A stretch of DNA of 64,000 bases, from NCBI GenBank assembly GCA_039720395.1, contig CM077829.1, positions 21,364,685-21,428,684 on the forward strand, given 5' to 3'. Origin of the DNA: Liquidambar formosana (taxonomy: Eukaryota > Streptophyta > Magnoliopsida > Saxifragales > Altingiaceae). The notes below the pieces were generated by a model. That model was given only the letters and a program-made list of their open reading frames with translations, was not told the DNA's origin and did no database searches. The translations under genes and the position numbers were made by a program. Positions 49,447 to 61,642 of this stretch are shown in pieces; the first letter of the stretch is position 1, and each line of letters opens with the position of its first letter.

Positions 49447-51980
49447 CACATTAAGGGACGTTAGATGATCCTATAATGATGGAAGGCAATGAAGAATCCA
49501 TTCCCTAATGTATTCTCCATTTCCAACTTAATATTAAAAGAGAGGGGTTTTTAAGGGTCTCATCAAATTAACATACATCTCATGCATATAAATAAAAATT
49601 GAACAGCATAAAAAAAATAATAATCCACTTATCGATATTAGTCCCTAAGAAGAGACATATAACGATCTATGGATTTGGAGCTATCACTATTAATCTCATT
49701 AAAAGCTCCCACTATGATGATTATGGACTTTGAGAGAATTCAATCCAAGCCAATAGATTGAATCCAAGGTCTAAGGTGGGTGTAGGTGATCGTAAAATAA
49801 CACATTCGAAACATGCATGCTGTCTTGAAACACTTCTCTAAGCTTTCAAGTCCTTCAATCTGCTCCCTTGGCTTGATGGTCTCCACCATTGGCTTGTTGG
49901 GCTCTATCATGCTCCTTTGGGTCCACCATGCTCCTTAGTGCGCTCTCGATTACATAACATTTACATAATTTAAAGAAAGGGATACATAAGGGGAATGTGG
50001 GGTACATAAGAGAATGATAGAGAGAGAGGGAGAGGGAAGGTGGCATGCAAGCCCCAAATAAATTACATCACCTTAATAAAATTACAACTCTTGTAAATAA
50101 TAACATCCCATTCATAAGACGGCCAATCACAATTGGTTTAAAGGGTATAGTCCATAATCATCATCCAAACACATACATACAATCTCATTGCATAATGTAA
50201 AGAAAAACTGTAAGCATTAAAACATATGGGCATTATGGTAATTCACTTGAATGATTTACATTAATCTCATTAATGCATCCTAATCTTATTAGGTATTAAC
50301 AAAAATATCCAGAATTAAATAAAGTCTTAACATTTAAGACATTTTAGTTCCAATTAATCAAATTAATTTAAACATATAAAGTTTCCTAAAATAACTCTAA
50401 TATCCAATATTAGGGTTTCCTTAATTAAACAAATCAATTTCATTTAATTAAGAATTTCCAGATTTTAATTTAATCCCCAATTGTATTTTAAACCATTTAA
50501 AACATTATAAAATTAATCAATATTAATTAAATAATTAACATGGGAATTAAATAAAATCATTTAAATGATGAATTAGTGTATTAGGGTTTCCTAAAACCCT
50601 AAACCCTAAACGCATAACCCTAAACCCTAACTGCAAGCCCTAATCATTAAATTCCTTATGATTGGTCATTTAATGTCCAATCATTAAAACCCTAGGTTCA
50701 TATGGTATTTAATAAAAGGGATTAGGGTTTAATTAATGCCAAATAGGGTATTAATTACCCTTAATTAATTATACTAATTAGGGTTTCCAAAACCCTAACC
50801 CTAGACATCATTTATGGTATTAATTATGTCCTAACAATTAATAACCATGATTGGTCATTTAATGACCAATCATTAACTCTTAATAAAGGTAATTAATATT
50901 CCAATTAGGGTTTTAATTAATGCCATAATGAGATTAGGGTTTCATCATTAACTCAAAATTAGGGTTTCATCCTTAACTCTATGCAGCCGTCACTACCAAG
51001 ACGGCTGCCTGAGCTTGGCTAGGCTGCCATGGCCACCAACGACTGTGGGAGGCCATGGGCAGCCATGGGAGAACATCCTAGGGGTGTGGGACAAGCCTCT
51101 GGACACGTGAGGAGTGGTGGAAGTGGCTGCCATCATCAAAAACAATCAGGGTTTCCAAAACCCATTGCTGGAGCCATTGTTGCAGACCTTGAAGGTCACA
51201 ATAGCTTCTAAAACCTTATCAATTCGACTCCTCCATTGAAACCAGCTTTTGTATCATGTCCCTACATGAAATACTAAGCTTCTAGAAGAGGTTTGGATGA
51301 TCGAATCATCACCAATTGTTCTAAACAATTAAAACAACAGTATGCTGCCCAGAATTTGACAGCATACTGTCCATGGTCAGAAATTGATTTAAAACCCAGC
51401 AAGATGAATGAATTAGGCTACCAAACGAATTTTCCCAGTATCCTACATGTCTTAGGAAACTAATGCAATTGGTTTCATGCAATTTGGAGTTCCCTAACTC
51501 AAGTTCTAATCAAAACTCCATTGATGACTTTTCTGCAGAGAAAATCTGCTATGCTGTTCATGAAAAATTTTCAAACTTTTTGAATCTTTTTCCATCAAAA
51601 CCATTTTGAAACTTAAAGAAAATCATATACACATGATATATGATGATCCTAAAATAGATTTGCATCAAAAATACAGAAGCTTTTATTGAATTTAATTGCA
51701 AGAACCTCTGGGTTCTAAAACCCAGATTCGACCCTCTGCAGAAAACCCAGTTTTCCTTTTTCTTCTTCTTCCAATTCAAACCCTATACAACCTTTGCATC
51801 AATGGTTACCTTTAACCATGATTTAGAAGAGGAATAGAAGAAGAATAGACCTAGGGTTCCAAACCCTAGGTTCGGCCAGAGAGAAGAACAATTCTGCAGT
51901 AAAAATTCTCCAGATTTTTGAATCATTCAACTACACCATAAATTCCAGCCCATATGTATTTTGTATTATGCATAGCCATG
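49447..51980 (-). other. Copia E long 5' leader
   Basis: The 2.5 kb between the primer site and the hairpin array is AT-rich and non-coding. It holds a CT-rich 63-codon open frame (49855-50046), telomere motifs (50596-50631) and CCAAT palindromes near 50660 and 50850. Otherwise I see only AAACCCTAA-type words. Confidence 0.7.
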
Positions 51981-51993
51981 GCTCTGATACCAC

Positions 51994-53647
51994 TGTTGGG
52001 AATCATACAAGAGGGAAAAATAGAAGTGCGGAATATAAAAATTTTCCCTTTGATTCCACAGCCCATGAATCTAACTATGCATATACAAAATTAAACCCTA
52101 GCTATGAAGAGGGTTAGAACACTTACAGAATTTTTGTCTTCTCCTTTTTGCTCCAAGCTTTGATTCCGGACAGCGGTGAATGAGCAGCCCAAGTGTGCTG
52201 CCTCCAACGGTATCCACACCTAGCTAGAGCTTCAAGTCTTTTCCTTCTTTTCCCTTGTTGTTGCTAGTGAAGGAGAAGAGAGGAGAGAGAGAGAGGGAGG
52301 CTGGAAAATCTGGACAGCCCCTTGGGATTTCAACTTGTGATGATGTCATCACTTAAAGTGTGACTTATATAGTCCACACTCAAGGGGGCCGGCCCTAGGG
52401 GGAAACCCTATTAGGGTGTTATGCAATTTCTCTAAATTGCACAATAACCCCTATAAATTATATCAAATATAAATAGGCCTCAAAGAACTATTCTTTATGC
52501 ACTCATACCCTTTCTCTCATAGACTTTAAAGCTCATCTTGCATGATCAGTGTGTGACCCATTGGGTTCACATCATCAAGTAGTAGGAATAGCACGAGGTG
52601 TGCACAATGGAACTCTTTCCATTTAGGGTCTAATTGGAACTCCTTCCAATTCCCTAATTGATTATAACTCACTTATATCAATTAGGGCTTCTACTAACCA
52701 TGAATAACACCTAGCATATGGTTCATGGTGTCGTCCTTAATGAAGTGAATATGTATCTATCAAAGAACCCTTCTGTTATAGTTTATAGGTTACAATTGCA
52801 TCCTTCATTTACACAATGTCTCCAATTGAACTAATAGGACATGGAAGTCTGTCAAGTCCCTAGTTCAATTACTTTATACTCATTCATAAATATCAACTCA
52901 ATGATGAACTTATGGAAACTCCTTTCCATATTCACACTGCCATGGCCATGGACTGAATGAGTTATATTATGAATGCTATATGAGACATTCTCTCTCTTTT
53001 TCCTGAGAGTAATGGATTCCTTGTTGATCACTCACATACCTTCATACACATAGCAATAGGGCCAATGAACACCTTTACAGACCCATGAATAGAATCTGCA
53101 CTTAGTGTTATCAAACTTCTAAAGCTACATGCATAAGGTAACTATGGTGTCTCAGGTCTAAGGATTACTTGTACCACTATAACATTGAGAAACTGATTGA
53201 CAGGCAGGTTAAAACTCCATTCAGTTTATCTCAAATCTTTGGTCACATTCAGTGTACCTATTCTATTAACAGGCACCCACCTATTGGTTGTAGTGTCTCC
53301 ACACAAATAGCTTGAGACCAGCTATCCTCCTATAGAGTCAACCTAACAAGTGCTAGTCCTATGGTTCATTACTGTCCATCATAGTGAACCTTCAACTAGG
53401 AATGATTTAGGAGTTTAGTACAGAGATATATTTACAGTCTCATAATTACAACTCTTTGTAATTCAATATTCTCAACTCTAATTCCTTGGACATATTATGT
53501 AAATATTAATGATGCATACAAACATAATAGAATAAGCCCTTTTATTAAATCAATAATAAATGTGACATACATAAATGAAATCAAATGATTGTTCCTTTAT
53601 CCCTAAACAATCATCTCTATGATTGGCTCTAGGGCATAACTCTAACA
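51994..53647 (-). repeat. Copia E 5' LTR
   Basis: It follows the primer site GCTCTGATACCA at 51981-51992 on plus and ends CTCTAACA before the right ATTAT. A TATA box (CTATATAAG, minus) is near 52365. Confidence 0.92.
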
Positions 53648-53777
53648 ATTATCTACATAAGTTTTTGTAGACCTACTGACTAAAGCTTTAAAACATAATT
53701 TGTTATGTCTAAGACCAACATCTTGAGAAGATAGGGATGCGATACATGGTCGATTGGCTTTAGTGCAAGTAGGAGAC
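53648..53777 (+). pseudogene. Copia D internal region, last part
   Basis: The pol scrap resumes after Copia E and ends with the purine tract variant AAGTAGGAGAC before the LTR. Confidence 0.8.
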
Positions 53778-55429
53778 TGTTAGGATTATGCCCTAGAGCC
53801 AATCATAGAGATGATTGTTTAGGGATTAAGAACAATCATTTGATTTCATTTATGTATGTCACATTTATTATTGATTTAATAAAAGGGCTTATTCTATTAT
53901 GTTTATATGCATAATTTATATTTACATAATATGTCCATGGAGTTAGAGTTGAGAATATGGAATTACAAAGAGTTGTAATTTTGAGACTGTAGATATATCT
54001 CTGTACTAAACTCCTAAAGCATTCCTAGTTGAAGGTTCACTATGATGGACAATAATGAACCATAGGACTAGCACTTGTTAGGTTGACTCTATAGGAGGAT
54101 AGCTAGTCTCAAACTATTTGTGTGGAGACACTACAACCAACAAGTGGGTGCCTATTATGAGAATAGGTACACTGAATGTGACCAAAGATATGAGATAAAC
54201 TGAATGGAGTTTTATCCTGCCTGTCAATCAGTTTCTCATTGTTATAGTGGTACAAGTAATCCTTAGACCTGAGACACCATAGTTGTCTTATGCATGTAGC
54301 TTTAGAAGTTTGATAACACTAAGTGCAAATCCTATTCAGGGGTTTGCAAAGGTGTTCATTGGCCCTACTGCTATGTGTATGAAAGCATGTGAGTGATCAA
54401 CAAGGGATCCATCACTCTCAGGAAAAAGAGAGAGAATGTCTCATATAGCATTCATAATATAACTCATTAAATCCATGGCCATGGTAGGATGAATATGAAA
54501 AGAGTTTCATGAGTTCATCAATGAGTTGATATCTATGAATGAGTATAAAGTAATTGAACTAGGGACTTGATAGACTTCCATGTCCTATTAGTTCAATTGG
54601 AGACATTGTGTTGAAGGAAGGATGCAATTGTAACCTATAAACTATAACAGAAGGGTTCTTTGTAAATGACTATTCACCTCATTAAGGACCACACCATAAG
54701 CCATATGCTAGGTGTTACTCATGGTTAGTAGAAGCCCTAATTGATATAAGTGAGTTATAATCAATTAGGGAATTGGAAGGAGTTCCAATTAGACCCTAAA
54801 TGGAAAGAGTTCCATTGTGCACACCTCATGCTATTCCTACTACTTGATGATGTGAACCCAATGGGTCACACACTGATCATGCAAGATGAGCTTTAAAGTC
54901 TATGAGAGAAAGGGTATGAGTGCATAAAGAATAGTTCTTTGAGGCCATGTTTGTATTTGATATAAACAATAGGGGTCATTGTGCAATTTAGGGAAATTGC
55001 ACAAAACCCTAAAAGGGTTTCCCCCCTAGGGCTGGCCCCTTTAGTGTGGACTATTTAAGTCACACTATGATGTATGACATCATCACTTTTGGAACACCCC
55101 AAAGGCTGGCCAGAATTTCCAGCCGCCCTCTCTCTCTCTCCTCTCTTCTCCTACTCTAGCAACAACATGGGAAAGAAGGAAAGGACTTAAAGCTCTAGCT
55201 AGTTGTGGATACCGTTGGAGGCAGCACACATGGGCTGCTCATTCACCGCTGTCCAGAATCAAAGCTTAGAGCAAAAAGGAGAATACAACAAATTTTGTAA
55301 GTGTTCTAACCCTCTTCTTAGTTAGGGTTTGATTTTGTGTTATGCATAGTTAGATTCCTGGGATTGGGAATCGTAGGAAAAATTTTTATATTCCGCACTT
55401 CTATTTTTCCCTCTTGTTCGATTCCCAAC
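53778..55429 (+). repeat. Copia D 3' LTR
   Basis: It starts TGTTAGG and runs to CCCAAC; the final A is missing or changed and internal copia sequence of opposite orientation follows at once. No 5' LTR of D is in the window. Confidence 0.85.
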
Positions 55430-58400
55430 GGCTCCAACATGTCTGCAGCCAGGTACCCACATTAAGGGACGTTAGATGATCCTGTAATGATAGAAGGCAA
55501 TGAAGAATTCATTCCCCAATGACTTCTCCATTTTCAACTTAATATTTAATAAGAGGGGTTTTAAAAGGTCTCATCAAATTAACATGCATCCTATGTATCA
55601 AAATTTAAACATATAAATTATGCTATTTATAATCATACATCTCATGCTATTATAAATCATAATCCAAGCCAATAGATTGAATCCAAGGTCTAAGGTGGGT
55701 GTAGGTGATCGTAAAATAACACATTCGAAACATGCATGCTGTCTTGAAACACTTCTCTAAGCTTTCAAGTCCTTCAATCTGCTCCCTTGGCTTGATGGTC
55801 TCCACCATTGGCTTGTTGGGCTCTATCATGCTCCTTTGGGTCCACCATTCTCCTTAGTGCGCTCTCGATTACATAACATTTACATAATTTAAAGAAAGGG
55901 ATACATAAGGGGAATGTGGGGTACATAAGAGAATGATAGAGAGAAAGGGAGAGGGAAGGTGGCATGCAAGCCCCAAATAAATTACATCACCTTAATAAAA
56001 TTACAACTCTTGTAAATAATAACATCCCATTCATAAGACGGCCAATCACAATTGGTTTAAAGGGTATAGTCCATAATCATCATCCAAACACATAAATACA
56101 ATCTCATTGCATAATGTAAAGAAAAACTGTAAGCATTAAAACATATGGGCATTATGGTAATTCTCTTGAATGATTTACATTAATCTCATTAATGCATCCT
56201 AATCTTATTAGGTTTTAACAAAAATATCCAGAATTAAATAAAGTCTTAACATTTAAGACATTACAGTTTCAATTAATCAAATTAATTTAAAACATGTAAT
56301 GTTTCCTAAAATAACTCTAATATCCAATATTAGGGTTTCCTTAATTAAACAAAACAATTTCATTTAATTAAGAATTTCCAGATTTTAATTTAATCCCTAA
56401 TTGTGTTTTAAACCATTTAAAACATTATAAAATTGATCAATATTAAATAAATAATTAATATAGGAATTAAATAAAATCATTAAAATGATGAATTAGTGTA
56501 TTAGGGTTTCCTAAAACCCTAAACCCTAAATGCATAACCCTAAACCCTAAATGCAAGCCCTAATCATTAAATGCCTTATGATTGGTCATTTAATGTCCAA
56601 TCATTAAAACCCTAGGTTCATATGGTATTTAATAAAAGGGATTAGGGTTTAATTAATGCCAAATAGGGTATTAATTACCCTTAATTAATTACACTAATTA
56701 GGGTTATCAAAATCCTAACCCTAGACATCATTAATGGTATTAATTATGCCCTAACAATTAATAACCATGATTGGTCATTTAATGACCAATCATTAACTCT
56801 TAATTAAGGTAATTAATATTCCAATTAGGGTTTTAATTAATGCCATAATGAAATTAGGGTTTCATCATTAACTCAAAATTAGGGTTTCATCCTTAACTCT
56901 ATGCAGCCGTCACTACCAGGGGGCTGCTTGAGCTTGGCTAGGCTGCCATGGCCACCAACGGCTGTGGGAGGCCATGGCCAGCCAAGGGAGAGGACTACAG
57001 GGGTGTGGGACAAGCCCTTGGACACGTGAGAAGAGGTGGAAGTGCCTGCCATCATCAAGAACAATTAGGGTTTCCAAAACCCATTGCTGGAGCCATTGTT
57101 GCAGACCTTCAAGGTCACAATAGCTTCTAAAACCTTATCAATTCGACTCCTCCATTGAAACCAGCTTTTGTATCATGTCCCTACATGAAATACTAAGCTA
57201 ATAGAAGAGGTTTGGATGATCAAATCATCACCAATTGTTCTAAACAATTAAAACAACAGTAGGCTGCCCAGAAATTTACAGCATACTGTCCATTGTCAGA
57301 AATTAATTTAAAACCCAGCAAGATGAATGAATTAGGCTACCAAACGAATTTTCCCAGTATCCTACATGTCTTAGGAAACTAATGCAATTGGTTTCATGCA
57401 ATTTGGAGTTCCCTAACTCAAGTCCTAATCAAAACTCCATTGATGACTTTTCTGCAGAAAAATTCTGCTATGCTGTTCATGAAAACTTTTCAAACTTTTT
57501 GAATCTTTTTCCATCCAAACCTTTTTTAAACTTAAAGAAAATCATATACACATGATATATGATGATCCTACAATGATTTTCCATCATAAATACAGCAGCT
57601 TTAATTAGAATTAATTGCAAGAACCTTAGGGTTCTAAAACCCAGATTCAGCCTCCATGGTGTTCTTCTCCTTCTTCCTTCTGTTCTAGCATCTTAATCCA
57701 ATTATGATGCATCTAAATGCTTGGGAACCTTTCCCTACCATGTCTAGAACATAACCCAAGTGGTGGCAACCATTGCCATGCCTTTGATCTCCATCAATAA
57801 CTCAAAGTTGTGGCTATTGCATCATTCCCGAGCAAAACTATCTTTCCAGACAGCCTGTAGTAAAAAATTCATAACTTTCACTACAGAACTCGGATTGACA
57901 CACCGTTTGTTGGGTTGGAAAGCTTATTCGAAGAGCTTTCTAACCATATATATATATGGCTCGGAAATTTTGGAGAAGAACTCTGAATTCGGCATGCAAA
58001 ACAAGATGACGGTTTTTCATGGCAACCATGAAAACTGTTCATAACAGTTTTATAAAACCCTAGTTTCCTTATTCTTCTTCTCCAAACTCAAACCCTATGC
58101 AACCTATTGCATCCATGGATACACTTAACCATCAATTAGAAGAGGAGTAGAAGAGAATTGACCTAGGGTTCCAAACCCTAGGTTCAGCCATGGAGGAAAA
58201 CCAATTATGCAGAAAAAATTTTCCAGATTTTTGAATCATTCAACTACACCATAATTACCAGCCCATATGTATTTTGTATTATGCATAATCAGGGCTCTGA
58301 TACCACTGTTGGGAATCGAACAAGAGGGAAAAATTGAAGTGCGGAATATAAAAATTTTTCCTACGATTCCACCGCCCATGAATCTAACTATGCATAACAC

Positions 58401-59956
58401 AAAATCAAACCCTAACTACAAAGAGGGTTAGAACACTTACAGAATTTTTGTCTTCTCCTTTTTGCTCCAAGCTTTGATTCCGGACAGCAGTGAATGAGCA
58501 GCCCAAGTGTGCTGCCTCCAACGGTATCCACACCTAGCTAGAGCTTTAAGTCCTTTCCTCCTTTTCCTTGTTGTTGCTAGTGTAGGAGAAGAGAGGAGAG
58601 AGAGAGAGGGAGGCTGGAAATTCTGGCCAGCCCTTGGAGAGTTCAACTTATGATGATGTTACACATCATAGTGTGACTTATATAGTCCACACTAAGGGCG
58701 CCGGCCCTAGGGGGAAACCCTATTAGGGTTTTATGCAATTTCTCTAAATTGCACAATAACCCCTATAAATTATATCAAATATAAATAGGCCTTAAAGAAC
58801 TATTCTTTATGCACTCATACCCTTTCTCTCATAGACTTTAAAGCTCATCTTGCATGATCAGTGTGTGACCCATTGGGTTCACATCATCAAGTAGTAGGAA
58901 TAGCACGAGGTGTGCACAATGGAACTCTTTCCATTTAGGGTCTAATTGGAACTCCTTCCAATTCCCTAATTGATTATGACTCACTTATATCGATTAGGGC
59001 TTCTACTAACCATGAGTAACACCTAGCATATGGCTCATGGTGTGGTCCTTAATGAGGTGAATAGTCATTTACAAAGAACCCTTCTGTTATAGTTTATAGG
59101 TTACAATTGCATCCTTCCTTCAACACAATGTCTCCAATTGAACTAATAGGACATGGAAGTCTGTCAAGTCCCTAGTTTAATTACTTTATACTCATTCATA
59201 GATATCAACTCATTGATGAACTCATGAAACTCTTTTCATATTCATCCTACCATGGCCATGGATTTAATGAGTTATATTATGAATGCTATATGAGACATTC
59301 TCTCTCTTTTTCCTGAGAGTGATGGATCCCTTATTGATCACTCACATGCCTTCATACACATAGCAATAGGGCCAATGAACACCTTTGCAGTCCCCTAAAT
59401 AGGATCTGCACTTAGTGTTATCAAACTTCTAAAACTACATGCATAAGGCAACTATGGTGTCTCAGGTCTAAGGATTACTTTTACCACTATAACAATGAGA
59501 AACTGATTGACAGGCAGGATAAAACTCCATTCAGTTTATCTCATATCTTTGGTCACATTCAGTGTACCTATTCTCGTAATAGGCACCCACTTGTTGGTTG
59601 TAGTGTCTCCACACAAATAGCTTGAGACTAGCTATCCTCCTATAGAGTCAACCTAACAAGTGCTAGTCCTATGGTTCATTACTGTCCATCATAGTGAACC
59701 TTCAACTAGGAATGCTTTAGGAGTTTAGTACAGAGATATATCTATAGTCTCAAAATTACAACTCTTTGTAATTCCATATTCTCAACTCTAACTCCATGGA
59801 CATATTATGTAAATATAAATGATGCATATAAACATAATAGAATAAGCCCTTTTATTAAATCAATAATAAATGTGACATACATAAATGAAATCAAATGATT
59901 GTTCCTAATCCCTAAACAATCATCTCCATGATTGGCTCTAGGGCATAATCCTAACA
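55430..59956 (-). mobile_element. Copia F: truncated copia, 5' half only
   Basis: It keeps the 5' LTR (58307-59956), primer site (58294-58305) and leader (55430-58293) with telomere motifs and palindromes. It stops inside the first hairpin of the array, with gag, pol and the 3' LTR missing. A further deletion joins sequence near 55669. GCATG at 59957 may be its target duplication. The LTR is of the Copia A/B subfamily. Confidence 0.82.
58307..59956 (-). repeat. Copia F 5' LTR
   Basis: It is 1650 bp, from TGTTGGGAATCG to CCTAACA, directly after the tRNA-Met primer site. Confidence 0.9.
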
Positions 59957-61416
59957 GCATGCTTAGCTTAGCTTTTTGAGTTGTTGCTCATCATAGTCAT
60001 TCTATATATGCTGCATATAGTTGAATCATGCTAGGTTTGCATTCATATAGTATGTTTTATAGGTTTTTTGGAGATATTATCATTTTCTAAGGATAATTAT
60101 CCTTTTCGTTGAGTGAGGTTTTGTATGAGAGTCTTCTGTGATGTGTTTAAGCATGAAATCACTTCTATTGTGTTATAGGGTATATATTTTACGTAGGATA
60201 TGCTGATTGCACCTCCCCATAACGACTTTCTTACGTGAAATTATCTTAGGGTAGTTTCGCTTAAGAAAGCTCGCCGTAGGGAGGCCTATTTTCATGTTTT
60301 ACATAAAATGATATCTTTTTGGTTAGAATATGCTTTGTCATCATGTTTATTGATCTTATTGGAGTCTCTTATGCTTGTTAGTGTGTCTTTTATAGGTTTT
60401 TATGCATGTTAGTCAAGTCATTGCATGTAGGATTAAGTTAGAGTCCTTAGTTATTCATTATTCTTGTTGTTTGCATGATTAATGGATGATTTTAGGCCTT
60501 GTCGAGGTTCTGTCCAGATTTGCATATTACTTTCTTTGCATGATTTTGTGCACTTGTAAGGGTGCAAATAGGTACAATGCTTGTCCTATTGCAAATAGGG
60601 CTACTATGGTCTGAAATGGCTAATGATTGGAGCTTTTGCGCTCAGGTAAATAGGGTTTGAAGGTGCCCCAATTCACCTTTCTTTTTCTTTCTTTTCTCTT
60701 CTCCCTCCTAGGGTTATTTCTTAATACAAGACTATGGTTTTAATCAAAGGTTTCCTTCAATAATAAATTCTATTTTTTATCAAGGTTTCCATTTTGTGGA
60801 AGTTTTCCTAAATTCAAACTTGTTTATTCAATTCTCTTTCAAATAAGGAAACCTAGGGTTTTTACCATAGGTTTGTATTAGGTTGTAACCCTATTCTTTT
60901 CGAACTACGTGGACTTTGATCCATGTATTTCGCTGCATGGTACGTAGGCGCTCTTCGTGAGGCTCAAGTCCATTCTAGGATCCAAGTATCCTAGGCTTTT
61001 TCTTTCCTTTTCTTTTCTTTTTTCTGTTTTGTTTTATTTGATTGGTTGTGCATGGATGATTGGATGAAATATATGATATGCATGCTGCCTTGTGATGATA
61101 TATGTTGATATTTGAGTGAAAAAGATATTAAGTTAGCCCAATTAAATTAAGAGACCAACTCGGGCAATGTGGGTGCCTATGGGCTTTTGCCCAGAACCTT
61201 CCCACGTCGTAACTTAGCCCCCGAATCCAATTTTCTGGTTTCAAAGACTTTGCTTTTCCTTTAATGGAGTCATGTGGTTTTGGAAATAAAACATTTTTGT
61301 GGTTTTCCACTTTTTCCCTAAAAAATGAGGTGGCGACTCCCTTTTTTGTTTGTTGTCTTTCACACCTATCATTTTGCCAAACCCTTGTGGGCTCCGCGCT
61401 TTTTCGTGGGTTCACA
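59957..61416 (+). repeat. Second-family Ogre-like LTR fragment, 3' part
   Basis: Read on plus it matches the reverse complement of about 35662-36620 and ends GGGTTCACA at 61416. It has the CTACGTA stem-loop at 60905-60947. No primer site follows. Its 5' part is cut by Copia F. I see no gene in it. Confidence 0.78.
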
Positions 61417-61640
61417 CACATATATCGTATGTGCGTACACACACTCATCACATACGTACACCTGTTAGTGGTACGATAAAAATGGCTAATTTAATAAAAT
61501 AATTTTCCTTTCATTTTAACCAAAAATCTCATGCTGTGATTCCAACTAATTCTTCAAGAATAATCCGTAAATAATCACACTAAACTCATCAACGGGGCCA
61601 CGGGACTTAAGATGACAACCGGTACAAAATGGGGAGTCTA
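61417..61640. repeat. Second copy of the 160-345 segment, then unique sequence
   Basis: 61417-61595 repeats 160-345 in the same direction. The following 45 bp up to the satellite match nothing else I could see. Confidence 0.6.
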
Positions 61641-61642
61641 CA

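Larger units (their letters stand above)
43635..53647 (-). mobile_element. Copia E: complete copia with intact pol
   Basis: LTRs are 43635-45290 (3', 1656 bp) and 51994-53647 (5', 1654 bp). The primer site is at 51981-51992 and the purine-tract complement at 45291-45304. The duplication ATTAT flanks it at 43630-43634 and 53648-53652. The LTRs differ by two single-base indels and about eight substitutions that I noticed. It is the only copia here with an open pol. The 3-kb leader holds the same hairpins, telomere motifs and palindromes as Copia A and B, which makes E the likely source of trans-acting proteins for them. Confidence 0.94.

Noticed and set aside
40755..59956. Copia C and Copia F as two ends of one split element
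   Set aside because: Both are minus-oriented, but their LTRs belong to clearly different subfamilies, so they are probably separate elements.
61128..61451. 107-codon minus frame
   Set aside because: It is antisense to LTR sequence and crosses the LTR end at 61416.
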